From assembly GCF_014904745.1 (NCBI RefSeq), contig NZ_JACZCS010000021.1, positions 1-64,000 of the forward strand: a stretch of 64,000 nucleotides of DNA. Direction: 5' to 3'. A model generated the notes under the pieces. That model was not told the origin of the DNA. It was given only the letters and a program-made list of their open reading frames with translations, and did not search any database. Shown here piece by piece: positions 1 to 7,800 of the stretch (position 1 is its first letter; each line of letters opens with the position of its first letter). Source of the DNA: Oricola nitratireducens (GTDB taxonomy: Bacteria > Pseudomonadota > Alphaproteobacteria > Rhizobiales > Rhizobiaceae). A program made the translations under genes and the position numbers.

Positions 1-139
1 CGGCAACGGCATCTCCGAGGAGTTCCAGGTGTTCCGGCACATGGCCAATCTCGAGACCGTCAACACCTATGAGGGCACGCATGACGTGCATGCGCTGATC
101 CTCGGCCGCGCGCAGACCGGATTGCAGGCGTTCTTCTGA
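1..139 (+). CDS. gcdH: Glutaryl-CoA dehydrogenase, C-terminal end (partial)
   Basis: Only the last 45 codons are inside the window, in the frame that starts at base 2, with TGA at 137-139. The peptide runs through [20 protein letters not shown] and then [14 protein letters not shown], which is the characteristic C-terminus of glutaryl-CoA dehydrogenase. It contains the [16 protein letters not shown] segment that lines the FAD/acyl site in the acyl-CoA dehydrogenase fold. The enzyme oxidatively decarboxylates glutaryl-CoA to crotonyl-CoA in lysine, tryptophan and cadaverine breakdown. An aldehyde dehydrogenase gene follows about 75 bp downstream on the same strand, so the two may be co-transcribed. 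The assignment rests on the C-terminal motif only. Confidence 0.8.
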   Translation, partial: GNGISEEFQVFRHMANLETVNTYEGTHDVHALILGRAQTGLQAFF

Positions 140-215
140 GATGACGGCGAGCAAAATGCCGCCGGGCGACCGGTGCGCCGGCGGTGGTTGCCTATATGCG
201 TGGGAGACTGAGACC

Positions 216-1649
216 ATGATTCACGAAAACCTGATCGGTGGGGCTTGGGTGGCCGGCGCAGGCACGTCCGAAAACCGCAATCCCGCGGACGCGAGCGACC
301 TCGTGGGAATCTACGCCCACGCCGACGTGTCCCAGGTGGCGGAGGCCGTCGAGGCGGCGCGGCAGGCGCTCCCCGGCTGGGAAAGAGCCGGTTCCCAGTT
401 CCGGGCGGATCTGCTCGACAGGGTCGGCGCCGGGATCCTCGCCCGGAAAGACGAGATCGGCAGGATCCTCGCCCGCGAAGAGGGCAAGACGCTCGCCGAG
501 GCCGTGGGCGAAACGGTGCGTGCCGCGCAGATCTTCCGCTTCTATGCCGGCGAGGCGCTTCGCGTGGCCGGCGATGCGGTCGCCTCGGTGCGACCGGACG
601 TGGATGTGGAGATTACCCGCGAACCCGTGGGCGTTGTCGGGCTCATAACGCCCTGGAACTTCCCCATCGCGATCCCCGCATGGAAGATCGCGCCCGCTCT
701 CGCCTATGGCAATACGGTGGTCTTCAAGCCCGCCGACCTTACGCCGGCCTGCGCCCATATCCTGGCCCGCTTGCTCCACGAGGCCGGTGCGCCGGCCGGA
801 GTCTTCAACCTCGTGATGGGTCGCGGCTCGGTCGTGGGCGATGCGATCCTGAGCCACCCGGACGTGGATGCCGTCTCGTTCACGGGCTCGGTCCCGGTCG
901 GCCGTGCGCTCGCCGTCAAGGCCGCCGGGGGACTGAAAAAGGTCCAGCTCGAAATGGGCGGCAAGAACCCGATGGTGGTCCTCGATGACGCCGATCTCGA
1001 TTTGGCCGTCGCGGCCTGTCTCAACGGCGCCTTCTACTCCACCGGCCAGCGCTGCACCGCATCGTCGCGGCTGATCGCCGAGGCCGGGATCCACGACGCG
1101 TTCGTGGAGAAGTTGACGGAGGGCGCCATGGCACTCAAGGTCGGCGACCCGCTCGATCCGGGCACGCAGATCGGGCCGGTTGTCTCGGAAAGCCAGCTAC
1201 GGTCCAATCTCGCCTATGTGAACCTCGCGTGCGAGGAAGGTGCGGAGGTTTTTGGCGGGGAGACGATCAACGGCGAGACGGAAGGCTATTTCCAGCGTCC
1301 CGCCGTCTTCGTTGGAGCCACAAACGGCATGCGCATCAGTCGGGAGGAGATCTTCGGACCCTGTGCCAGCGTTATCAAGGCCGCCGATTTCGAGGAGGCG
1401 CTCGCGCTCGCCAACGACACCGAGTTCGGCCTTTCATCGGGCATCTGCACCTCGAGCTTGAAATACTCGCGTGAGTTCAGGAAGCGCTCTCAGGCCGGCA
1501 TGGTGATGGTCAATCTACCGACGGCGGGCGTCGACTATCACGTGCCGTTCGGCGGGCGAAAGGGCTCGTCCTACGGCTCGCGCGAGCAGGGGCGCTACGC
1601 GGCCGAGTTCTATACGACCGTGAAGACCGCCTACAGCTTTGCCGGGTGA
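216..1649 (+). CDS. NAD(P)-dependent aldehyde dehydrogenase (semialdehyde type)
   Basis: The product is a 477-residue aldehyde dehydrogenase. I use the ATG at 216 because family similarity begins at MIHENLIGGAWV; the upstream in-frame extension to 141 has none. The catalytic Cys280 lies in STGQRCTASS and the general-base Glu246 in QLEMGGKNP. The N-terminal NPAD..DLVG stretch and the PFGGRKGSS C-terminal region resemble 2-oxoglutarate-semialdehyde or succinate-semialdehyde dehydrogenases. It would oxidise an aldehyde to its acid in the cytoplasm. Its neighbours (gcdH, buk, ptb) suggest an acid intermediate that is activated or cleaved as a CoA or phosphate ester. The exact substrate is not readable from sequence. 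Confidence 0.85.
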   Translation: MIHENLIGGAWVAGAGTSENRNPADASDLVGIYAHADVSQVAEAVEAARQALPGWERAGSQFRADLLDRVGAGILARKDEIGRILAREEGKTLAEAVGETVRAAQIFRFYAGEALRVAGDAVASVRPDVDVEITREPVGVVGLITPWNFPIAIPAWKIAPALAYGNTVVFKPADLTPACAHILARLLHEAGAPAGVFNLVMGRGSVVGDAILSHPDVDAVSFTGSVPVGRALAVKAAGGLKKVQLEMGGKNPMVVLDDADLDLAVAACLNGAFYSTGQRCTASSRLIAEAGIHDAFVEKLTEGAMALKVGDPLDPGTQIGPVVSESQLRSNLAYVNLACEEGAEVFGGETINGETEGYFQRPAVFVGATNGMRISREEIFGPCASVIKAADFEEALALANDTEFGLSSGICTSSLKYSREFRKRSQAGMVMVNLPTAGVDYHVPFGGRKGSSYGSREQGRYAAEFYTTVKTAYSFAG

Positions 1650-1653
1650 CGCG

Positions 1654-2760
1654 ATGGCCGACGTGATCCTCGCCATCAACCCCGGCACGACGACGACGCG
1701 TTGCGCGCTGTTTGCGCTAGACGGCGCGGGCGTCGAGCCGGTGTCCGAGCAGACGCTCGACCATGACGAGGCGGCGATGGCCGGCTTCCCGACCGTCGCA
1801 TCACAGCTCGAATTCAGATCCGGACACGTCGCGGCCTTTCTGGAGGCGCATCTTTCGCCTGAACACCGTCTCGCGGCCTGTGCCGGGCGGGGCGGGATGC
1901 TGACCCCGGTGCCCGCCGGCGTGATCGCCGTCAACGACGCATTGGTTGAATTCGCCCTCGAAACGCCGGTCTATCAGCATGCGAGCAATCTCGGAGCGCC
2001 ACTGGCGCACCGGATCGCCTCGGCCAGGGCGGTTCCCGCCTTCGTCGTTGATCCCGTGAGCGTCGATCAGCTGGCGCCGGTCGCGCGGATATCCGGCGTG
2101 GCCGAGTTGCCGCGCTTCAGTTTCGTTCACGCACTGAATATCCGGGCCTGCGGTCGCCGGCTGGCGCGAGAGACCGGCAAGCCCTTCGAGCGGCTGCGCG
2201 CCGTGATCGCCCACATGGGGGCGGGGTTTTCGATCGCCGCGCTCGTCGACGGACGGCTCGTCGACAGTTCCAACCGGATGGAAATCTCACCTTTCACGCC
2301 CGAACGCGCTGGCGGCTTGCCGCCCCTGCCTCTGATCGAGCTCTGCTACTCGGGCAAGTATACCCGCGAGCAGCTTCTCAAGAGGCTTTACGGACATGGC
2401 GGCGTCTGCGGGCTCATCGGGACGAAGGATATCCGCAAGGTCGAGGCGATGGTCGAGGCGGGGGACGAAACCGCCGCACTCGTCTACGAGGCGATGCTCT
2501 ACCAGACGGCCAAGGCCATCGGAGCCATGGCTTCCGTCGCCTCCTTCGATCTCGACGGGATCGTGCTGACCGGCGGGCTTGCCAACAGTACGCGGGTGAC
2601 GGGCTATCTCACCGGGCGGCTGTCGCGCATCGCGCCGCTCTGTGTCTATCCCGGGTCTGACGAATGCCGCGCGCTCGCCGAGGGCGCGGCCCGTGTGCTT
2701 TCGGGGCAGGAGAGGCCCATGAGCTGGCCCGTCGCGGCGGCACTCGAGGCTGCTGAATGA
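1654..2760 (+). CDS. buk: Butyrate kinase (acetokinase family)
   Basis: A 368-residue protein with the acetate/butyrate kinase fold. The N-terminal phosphate-binding segment is ILAINPGTTTTRCALF, later segments are HALNIRACGRR and AHMGAGFS (near 190), and the adenosine-binding IVLTGGLANS sits near residue 310. Its length matches butyrate kinases (about 355) rather than acetate kinases (about 400). The enzyme interconverts an acyl phosphate plus ADP with the acid plus ATP. The start is set at ATG 1654, five codons inside the longest reading frame, because family similarity begins there. The stop overlaps the next gene, ptb, by the ATGA arrangement, indicating translational coupling. The natural acid could be butyrate, a branched acid or another short acid. 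Confidence 0.88.
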   Translation: MADVILAINPGTTTTRCALFALDGAGVEPVSEQTLDHDEAAMAGFPTVASQLEFRSGHVAAFLEAHLSPEHRLAACAGRGGMLTPVPAGVIAVNDALVEFALETPVYQHASNLGAPLAHRIASARAVPAFVVDPVSVDQLAPVARISGVAELPRFSFVHALNIRACGRRLARETGKPFERLRAVIAHMGAGFSIAALVDGRLVDSSNRMEISPFTPERAGGLPPLPLIELCYSGKYTREQLLKRLYGHGGVCGLIGTKDIRKVEAMVEAGDETAALVYEAMLYQTAKAIGAMASVASFDLDGIVLTGGLANSTRVTGYLTGRLSRIAPLCVYPGSDECRALAEGAARVLSGQERPMSWPVAAALEAAE

Positions 2761-3671
2761 CGGTGCGTAGCTTTGCCGAATTGCGCAAGGCCGCCGGCGC
2801 CATGCCGCCGCTCCGGGTGGCCGTCGCTGGGGGCGAGGCGCCGGAAATCGCCCGCGCGCTCGAGCGTCTGATTGCCGAGGGCATTCTTGCCGAGGCCCTG
2901 GTCGCGGGCGATCCCGCGACGGTTTCGGCGCAGTTCGAGGGGGCGTTGCCCGCCGGCGTGACGCTCCTGCAGGCGAATAGTGCGCAGGCCTGCGCGAGCG
3001 CCGCGGTGGCGGCAATCCGCGCCGGCGCGGCCGATATCCTCATGAAGGGCCATGTCGACAGCACCATCTATCTGCGCGCGGTGGTCGACCGCGAGACCGG
3101 ATTGCGCGCCGGCGGCGTGCTTTCGAACGTGACCGTGGCGGAGATGCCATCGGTCGGCCGGCTCATCGCGGCGACGGACAACGGCATTCTGCCGCTGCCC
3201 GATCTCGACCAGAAGCGCCAGATCGTGCTGAACACCGCGCCGCTTTTCCGGGGGCTGGGCGTGAACCCGGTGCGCGTGGCAGCCATCTGTGCGACAGAAA
3301 AGGTCTCCGACGCCATACCGGCCACGCGCGATGCCGCGACCCTCGCTCAGGAAGCCCGTGAAGGCAAACTGCCGGGTTTCGAGCTCGGCGGGCCCATGGG
3401 CTATGACGTGGCCGTCTCCGCCGAGGCGGCCCGGATCAAGGGACTCGGCAATATGCCCGCCGCCGGCGCCGCCGATCTCCTGCTCTTTCCCAATATCGAT
3501 GCCGCCAATGCGGTGGCGAAATCCTGGAAGTATCACGGCGGGGCCGAGACCGGTTCCATCGTGCTCGGCGGGCGTTGTCCGATACTCCTCAACTCCCGTT
3601 CCGACGGGGCGGGGCGGCGCATCAACGCGTTTTTGCTCGCCGCCGCGGTGCTGGCGGGCGAGCCTGCATGA
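2757..3671 (+). CDS. ptb: Phosphate butyryl/acetyltransferase
   Basis: A 304-residue PTA_PTB-family enzyme. Visible signatures are ADILMKGHVDSTIYL (about residue 92), GGVLSNVTVAE, and the C-terminal GAADLLLFPNIDAAN and VLGGRCPILLNSRSD motifs. It exchanges CoA of an acyl-CoA for phosphate. Together with the overlapping kinase gene it makes ATP from an acyl-CoA or, in reverse, activates an acid. The ptb-buk pair after glutaryl-CoA dehydrogenase and an aldehyde dehydrogenase could deal with C4 acyl-CoAs derived from crotonyl-CoA, but that link is inference. The gene ends 414 bp before the next gene, which has its own promoter region, so the operon probably ends here. Confidence 0.88.
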   Translation: MTVRSFAELRKAAGAMPPLRVAVAGGEAPEIARALERLIAEGILAEALVAGDPATVSAQFEGALPAGVTLLQANSAQACASAAVAAIRAGAADILMKGHVDSTIYLRAVVDRETGLRAGGVLSNVTVAEMPSVGRLIAATDNGILPLPDLDQKRQIVLNTAPLFRGLGVNPVRVAAICATEKVSDAIPATRDAATLAQEAREGKLPGFELGGPMGYDVAVSAEAARIKGLGNMPAAGAADLLLFPNIDAANAVAKSWKYHGGAETGSIVLGGRCPILLNSRSDGAGRRINAFLLAAAVLAGEPA

Positions 3672-3792
3672 CAGCGCAGCCGGCGGAAGCGACCGGCCCG
3701 AGCGCTTCGCGCATCTCCAACTCGTGAATGTGTTCCGAATGCGCTCAATGCCCGTTTCCCGATGGGCAAGCCGCCGTTCTTTTAGTCTGTCC

Positions 3793-3825
3793 GTGATGCG
3801 GAAATGTGATGTAAAATCTCATCAC
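3793..3825. promoter_or_regulatory. Candidate activator-binding repeats (UAS)
   Basis: The six-base element GTGATG occurs at 3793-3798 and 3806-3811, and its inverse CATCAC at 3820-3825. The last two form the inverted repeat GTGATGTAAAATCTCATCAC. The cluster ends about 90 bp upstream of the -24 element at 3917, the usual distance for an enhancer-binding-protein site. The Fis-type regulator encoded at 5290-6696 is the obvious candidate ligand. This is inference from position and symmetry only. Confidence 0.35.
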
Positions 3826-3840
3826 TTCCCCGGCCGTTGG

Positions 3841-3870
3841 CGACCGGGGCGGAAATTGCCGTCCCGGTCG
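3841..3870. other. GC-rich stem-loop downstream of ptb
   Basis: CGACCGGG (3841-3848) pairs perfectly with CCCGGTCG (3863-3870) across a 14-base loop. There is no T-run after it, so it is not a canonical intrinsic terminator. It lies about 170 bp after ptb and could help end the buk-ptb message. It also lies between the candidate activator repeats and the sigma-54 promoter. Confidence 0.35.
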
Positions 3871-3916
3871 CGGGGCGGCGCGCGTCGAGATAGGGAGAAG
3901 ATAACTTGTCCGGAAC

Positions 3917-3932
3917 TGGCACGAGAGTTGCA
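3917..3932 (+). promoter_or_regulatory. Sigma-54 (-24/-12) promoter upstream of PAS/activator/transporter operon
   Basis: TGGCACGAGAGTTGCA matches the sigma-54 consensus TGGCACG-N4-TTGCW at every defined base, with correct spacing between the GG and GC dinucleotides. It lies about 150 bp upstream of the TTG start of the PAS-protein gene (4085). That gene runs into the sigma-54 activator gene and then the ABC importer without a visible terminator, so the activator would control its own operon. Confidence 0.85.
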
Positions 3933-4084
3933 TTTATATCAACGAGGGCGGCGACGCACGTCGTCGGCAAAAACGAGAGGTGCGGAATGTTCCGGACCAG
4001 GATCGACAACTGCATAACCGGTTTGCCCGCCGCCGCCGGCACGAGCGAACCGGTGCGCGCCGGAATTCCGGGAGGTGCAAGGCC

Positions 4085-5275
4085 TTGACGGAGAAAACCA
4101 CCGGACCGCACGCCGTTGGGGCAGCCAGCATATACGAGATCGCCCAGGATGGTACGATCCTCGCTTGCGAAGCCGACGCCGCGCTAGCTTTCGGATACGA
4201 ACCCGAGGCGCTCGTCGGTGCGCCCTGGTCTATCCTTTATCCGATCTCGTCTCGACGCGTGCTTGAGGCCCATTTTATCCGGGCGCGGAGCGGGCCCGCG
4301 CCCGAGACCCTGCAGATCAAGGATGCCGGCGGGCAGATCCATGACGTCGCAGCGATCGTCGAACTCCGTGAAGATGGCGCGGGGCGGCGTATTATCCGGA
4401 TATTCAAGTGGCTGGAAGCCGATTTCATCACCCGCGCCGATGTCTTGGCCGAGGACAAGGAAATTCTCGCGGATATCGTTGAAGCGTCCGACGATCCGGG
4501 CTGGTGTATCCAGTTTCTGGAACCCGTCGACCTTTCGGCGCCCGAGCAGGAAATCGTCCGTCAGGTCTTCGGCAACAAGCGGCGCTGGCGTTGCTGCAAC
4601 TCTGCCATGGCGCGGTTCTATCGCCTGCCCGACGGCGAGGATCTTAATGATCGGCCGGTTGATGAGATCTTTGCGCTGAATCCGGACAATGAAGAATTCG
4701 TCAGACTGCTGATCCGCTCGAATTTCGACGTTGTCCGCGCGGTCTCTTTCGACACCCGCTACGACGGTGTGACCCAGGCGGTTGAAAACGATGTGCGCGG
4801 GCTCATCCGCAACAACCATCTCTACAGGATGTGGGGCACGGTGCGGGACGTCAGTCAGCATCACCGACGGACCGAAGAGCTCAAGCGCCGGATCGCGGAC
4901 CTCGAGACCTATCTCTCGGCGGTGCCCGATGCGTTGGTGCTTCTCGACCATAACGGTGCGGCGATCCACGCCAACGCGATCGCCCAGTCTCTTTTCGGGA
5001 TGGCCGCAGCCGAGATCGACGGCGCGTCCTGCAGTCGCCTCCTCGCCGATGACATCAGTATCGAGGATCTGTTTGCGCTTGCTTCGGACAGGTCGGGCGA
5101 GTTCGCGGGCCGCATACTTACGACACGGGCCCACGGCCGCGCCGGGCCCGTTCCGGTCGAGATCAACCTGAGAACTTTCGGGCTCAACGGCGAGACCCTT
5201 CTCGCGATGAGCCTGCGTCCGGCCAATGCGCCAAGCCGGCCCGCCCGGCCCGCTCAACTTTGGGCAACGTCGTGA
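4085..5275 (+). CDS. PAS-only sensory protein, no output domain
   Basis: A 396-residue soluble protein. The TTG at 4085 is chosen as start because GGAGGTG (4071-4077) precedes it by eight bases. At least two and probably three PAS-like domains can be seen: residues about 15-110 (SIYEIAQDGTILACEADAAL), a divergent middle domain at about 130-270 containing FGNKRRWRCCNSAMARFYRL, and a C-terminal PAS at about 285-385 (VPDALVLLDHNGAAIHANAI) preceded by a short helix. No kinase, GGDEF, AAA+ or DNA-binding segment follows. The gene ends at the start of the sigma-54 activator gene (TGA overlaps a possible GTG at 5272). It probably senses a ligand or redox state and modulates that activator; the partner assignment is inference. 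Confidence 0.7.
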   Translation: MTEKTTGPHAVGAASIYEIAQDGTILACEADAALAFGYEPEALVGAPWSILYPISSRRVLEAHFIRARSGPAPETLQIKDAGGQIHDVAAIVELREDGAGRRIIRIFKWLEADFITRADVLAEDKEILADIVEASDDPGWCIQFLEPVDLSAPEQEIVRQVFGNKRRWRCCNSAMARFYRLPDGEDLNDRPVDEIFALNPDNEEFVRLLIRSNFDVVRAVSFDTRYDGVTQAVENDVRGLIRNNHLYRMWGTVRDVSQHHRRTEELKRRIADLETYLSAVPDALVLLDHNGAAIHANAIAQSLFGMAAAEIDGASCSRLLADDISIEDLFALASDRSGEFAGRILTTRAHGRAGPVPVEINLRTFGLNGETLLAMSLRPANAPSRPARPAQLWATS

Positions 5276-5289
5276 GCGGGGTGGTGCGC

Positions 5290-6696
5290 ATGACAGATCC
5301 AAAGCAGGGACAGGGGCAGCTTGCGGCCGCAACAGAAATCATGTTGCGCTCCATGACGGCGCTGCCCGACGGCGTAATCGTGATCGGTCCCGACCGCAGG
5401 ATCGTATTCGCCAACGGCGAGGCCGGCTCTATACTCGGCACCACCGTCAAGGACCTCGCAGGGCTCGACCTCGGCCGGCTGTTCAATCTCGGCGATTACG
5501 ACTGGGGCGATGCCCTCGAGGCGGCCGCCGACGGGGTCAATGGCGAGTTCATCATTCGCGGCGGAACGCGCGGCTCGGTCTTTGCGACCGTGCGGCGGGT
5601 GACGGGTGTCGACGGCGCCATGCTTCTCTGCCTGCGCGACCTCGAAGTGTTCGATCACATGCGCCGGTCGGCGACGGGACTTCCGAATCCCGCCGAGTCG
5701 CCCGGCACGGTACGAAAGGTCCGGCCCAATTTCGCGCGTCAGCGCCAGATCAGCCCGTATCTCGATCGTATCATCGCCCGCGGCGAGCGTGCCCTCGTAC
5801 AGGGCGCGCGGGTCATCATTACCGGCGAATCCGGTGTCGGCAAGACGGAAATCGCCCGCCATCTGCACCACTTCGTCTCCGACGCGAGCGATCCCTTCAT
5901 CGTGGTCAACTGCGCCGCAATCCCCGATACGCTCTTCGAGTCCGAACTCTTCGGCTACGAGAAGGGAGCCTTCACCGGAGCGCTTTCGGGCGGCAAGCCG
6001 GGGCTGATCGAACAGGCGGAGGGCGGTACGCTCTTTCTCGATGAGGTGGGCGAGATACCTGTCCATCTCCAGGCCAAGCTCCTGAGCTTTCTCGAAGACG
6101 GCACCGTGCAGCGTGTCGGCGGGGCGAAGCCGAAACAGGTTCATGTGCGGGTCATCTCGGCCACGAACCGCGATCTCGAGGAGATGGCGGCCGACCGGCT
6201 TTTCCGGCGCGATCTCTACTACCGGCTTGCCGTGGTGCGCCTGCCGATCAAGTCCCTGCGCGAGACGCCGGAACTCATCGTCCACCTTGTCGACCGGTTC
6301 CTCGCGTCGATCAATCAGCGGCGGCCTGCGCCCCTGGAACTGTCGGAGGACCTGCGGTCGCGGCTTCTGGCCTACGACTACCCGGGCAACATCCGCGAGC
6401 TCTACAACCTCATGCAGCAGATATCCGTTCTGGCGGAGGAAGACGAACTTCCGCGCCGTCTGAACCGGCGGGCCCGGCGGGATCCCGATTCCCAGAGGCA
6501 GATGACGACTGCTTCAGTCGAGGACGGGCGCGGGCTCAAGGACATCGTTGCGGAATTCGAACGCGGGGTGATCGAGGCGGCCATCGCCAAATACGGAAGC
6601 AAACGCAAGGCCGCCGCAGCACTGGACGTGGATATCGGAACCATCGTCCGGAAAACCAAGAACGTTCCGAGTGAATCCGAACTAACACAGGAGTAA
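5290..6696 (+). CDS. Sigma-54-dependent transcriptional activator (PAS-AAA+-Fis)
   Basis: A 468-residue bacterial enhancer-binding protein. An N-terminal PAS domain (about 15-110, LPDGVIVIGPDRRIVFANGE) is followed by a central AAA+ domain: Walker A GESGVGKT at 179-186, the sigma-54-contacting GAFTGA loop at 226-231, and Walker B LFLDE with Asp251/Glu252. A C-terminal Fis-type helix-turn-helix follows (about 425-460, YGSKRKAAAALDVDIGTIVR). No phosphorylation receiver domain is present, so input probably comes through PAS and the PAS-only protein next door. Start is ATG 5290; a GTG at 5272 overlapping the previous stop is the alternative. It lies between a sigma-54 promoter and a second rpoN gene, and is the likely activator of the promoters at 3917, 12113 and 20766. 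Confidence 0.9.
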   Translation: MTDPKQGQGQLAAATEIMLRSMTALPDGVIVIGPDRRIVFANGEAGSILGTTVKDLAGLDLGRLFNLGDYDWGDALEAAADGVNGEFIIRGGTRGSVFATVRRVTGVDGAMLLCLRDLEVFDHMRRSATGLPNPAESPGTVRKVRPNFARQRQISPYLDRIIARGERALVQGARVIITGESGVGKTEIARHLHHFVSDASDPFIVVNCAAIPDTLFESELFGYEKGAFTGALSGGKPGLIEQAEGGTLFLDEVGEIPVHLQAKLLSFLEDGTVQRVGGAKPKQVHVRVISATNRDLEEMAADRLFRRDLYYRLAVVRLPIKSLRETPELIVHLVDRFLASINQRRPAPLELSEDLRSRLLAYDYPGNIRELYNLMQQISVLAEEDELPRRLNRRARRDPDSQRQMTTASVEDGRGLKDIVAEFERGVIEAAIAKYGSKRKAAAALDVDIGTIVRKTKNVPSESELTQE

Positions 6697-6704
6697 ACAG
6701 AGAG

Positions 6705-7742
6705 ATGCTGAAGAAGACCATGACAGTCACCGCGGTAGCCACGCTGATGGCCAGCACCGTGTTGGCCGACGAAGTGAATGTGCTGACCTGGGAAGGCTAT
6801 GCCGACGACAGCTTCATTAGCCAGTTCGAGGCCGAATCCGGCTGCAAGGTCACGGCGACATATGTCGGCTCGAACGACGACTTCGCACCGAAGCTCGCCG
6901 CCGGCGGCGGGACCTATGATCTCATAACTCCCTCGATCGACACCACCCAGCTGATGATAGACGCGGGCTTTGTCGAGCCGATCGACACATCCCGGATCGA
7001 GAACTGGGACAGCATTTACGAGAAGTTCCGCAACCAGGAAGGCATCCAGTCGAACGGCGAGTACTACGGCATGCCCTACACATGGGGCGCGATCGCCTTC
7101 ATGTATCTGAACGACGCATTCGATACTCCGCCGACCTCGCTTGCGGCGCTCTGGAGCGAAGAGAATGCGGGCAAGATCTCCCTTTGGGACGACAAGAGCG
7201 CCCTTTTCGTCGCCGCACGCCTCAACGGCGACTACAACATTTACGACCTCTCCGACGAGCAGCTCGCCGCCGCTCAGGAAACCCTCCTCAAACAAAAACC
7301 GCTCGTGCGTAAGTACTGGGCGACCGCAGGCGAGCTGGTCGATCTCTACGCGGCCGGGGAAGTGACGATTTCCAATACCTGGGCCGGTTACCAGTCTTCG
7401 CTTCTGGCCGAGAAGGGTATCAACGTGACCGAATTCATCCCCAAGGAAAACGCCGAGGGCTGGATGGATAGCTGGATGATCGTCAAGGGCACCCCGAACC
7501 AGGAATGCGTCTACAAGTTCCTCAACATGCAACTCAGCGAACTCGGCCAGTGCGGAGTCGCCAATGTCAACGGATACTCAGTGGCCAATCCGGTCGCTGC
7601 CCGCAAATGCATGCCCCAGGAACAGTTCACCAAGCTGCACCAGGACGATCCCGACTACCTCGACGGCCTGCTCCTCTGGAAGCCGCTGGGAGAACGTCTC
7701 GAAGCGTACACCAACGCATGGAATGCCGTTAAGGCGCAGTAA
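6705..7742 (+). CDS. Polyamine-type ABC transporter substrate-binding protein
   Basis: A 345-residue periplasmic binding protein of the PotD/PotF class. A Sec signal peptide (about residues 1-21, ending VLADE) precedes NVLTWEGYADDSFISQFE, the usual first strand of this family. The start is eight bases after the activator stop, with AGAGAG-like Shine-Dalgarno bases, so it is co-transcribed with the regulators. It would capture a polyamine, amine or amide outside the inner membrane and hand it to the two permeases encoded downstream. A stem-loop follows the gene, as often found after highly expressed binding-protein genes. The ligand is unknown; the downstream glutamylation genes suggest an amine. 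Confidence 0.85.
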   Translation: MLKKTMTVTAVATLMASTVLADEVNVLTWEGYADDSFISQFEAESGCKVTATYVGSNDDFAPKLAAGGGTYDLITPSIDTTQLMIDAGFVEPIDTSRIENWDSIYEKFRNQEGIQSNGEYYGMPYTWGAIAFMYLNDAFDTPPTSLAALWSEENAGKISLWDDKSALFVAARLNGDYNIYDLSDEQLAAAQETLLKQKPLVRKYWATAGELVDLYAAGEVTISNTWAGYQSSLLAEKGINVTEFIPKENAEGWMDSWMIVKGTPNQECVYKFLNMQLSELGQCGVANVNGYSVANPVAARKCMPQEQFTKLHQDDPDYLDGLLLWKPLGERLEAYTNAWNAVKAQ

Positions 7743-7748
7743 GCCGGC

Positions 7749-7776
7749 AGGGCGGGGCGTAGATGCGGCCCGCCCT
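7749..7776 (+). other. Intercistronic stem-loop after binding-protein gene
   Basis: AGGGCGGG (7749-7756) pairs perfectly with CCCGCCCT (7769-7776), with no T-run after it. Such hairpins between binding-protein and ATPase genes commonly stabilise the upstream message and lower downstream expression. That role is inferred from position. Confidence 0.5.
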
Positions 7777-7800
7777 TCAAACTCCAGGGATGGTTGAGTC

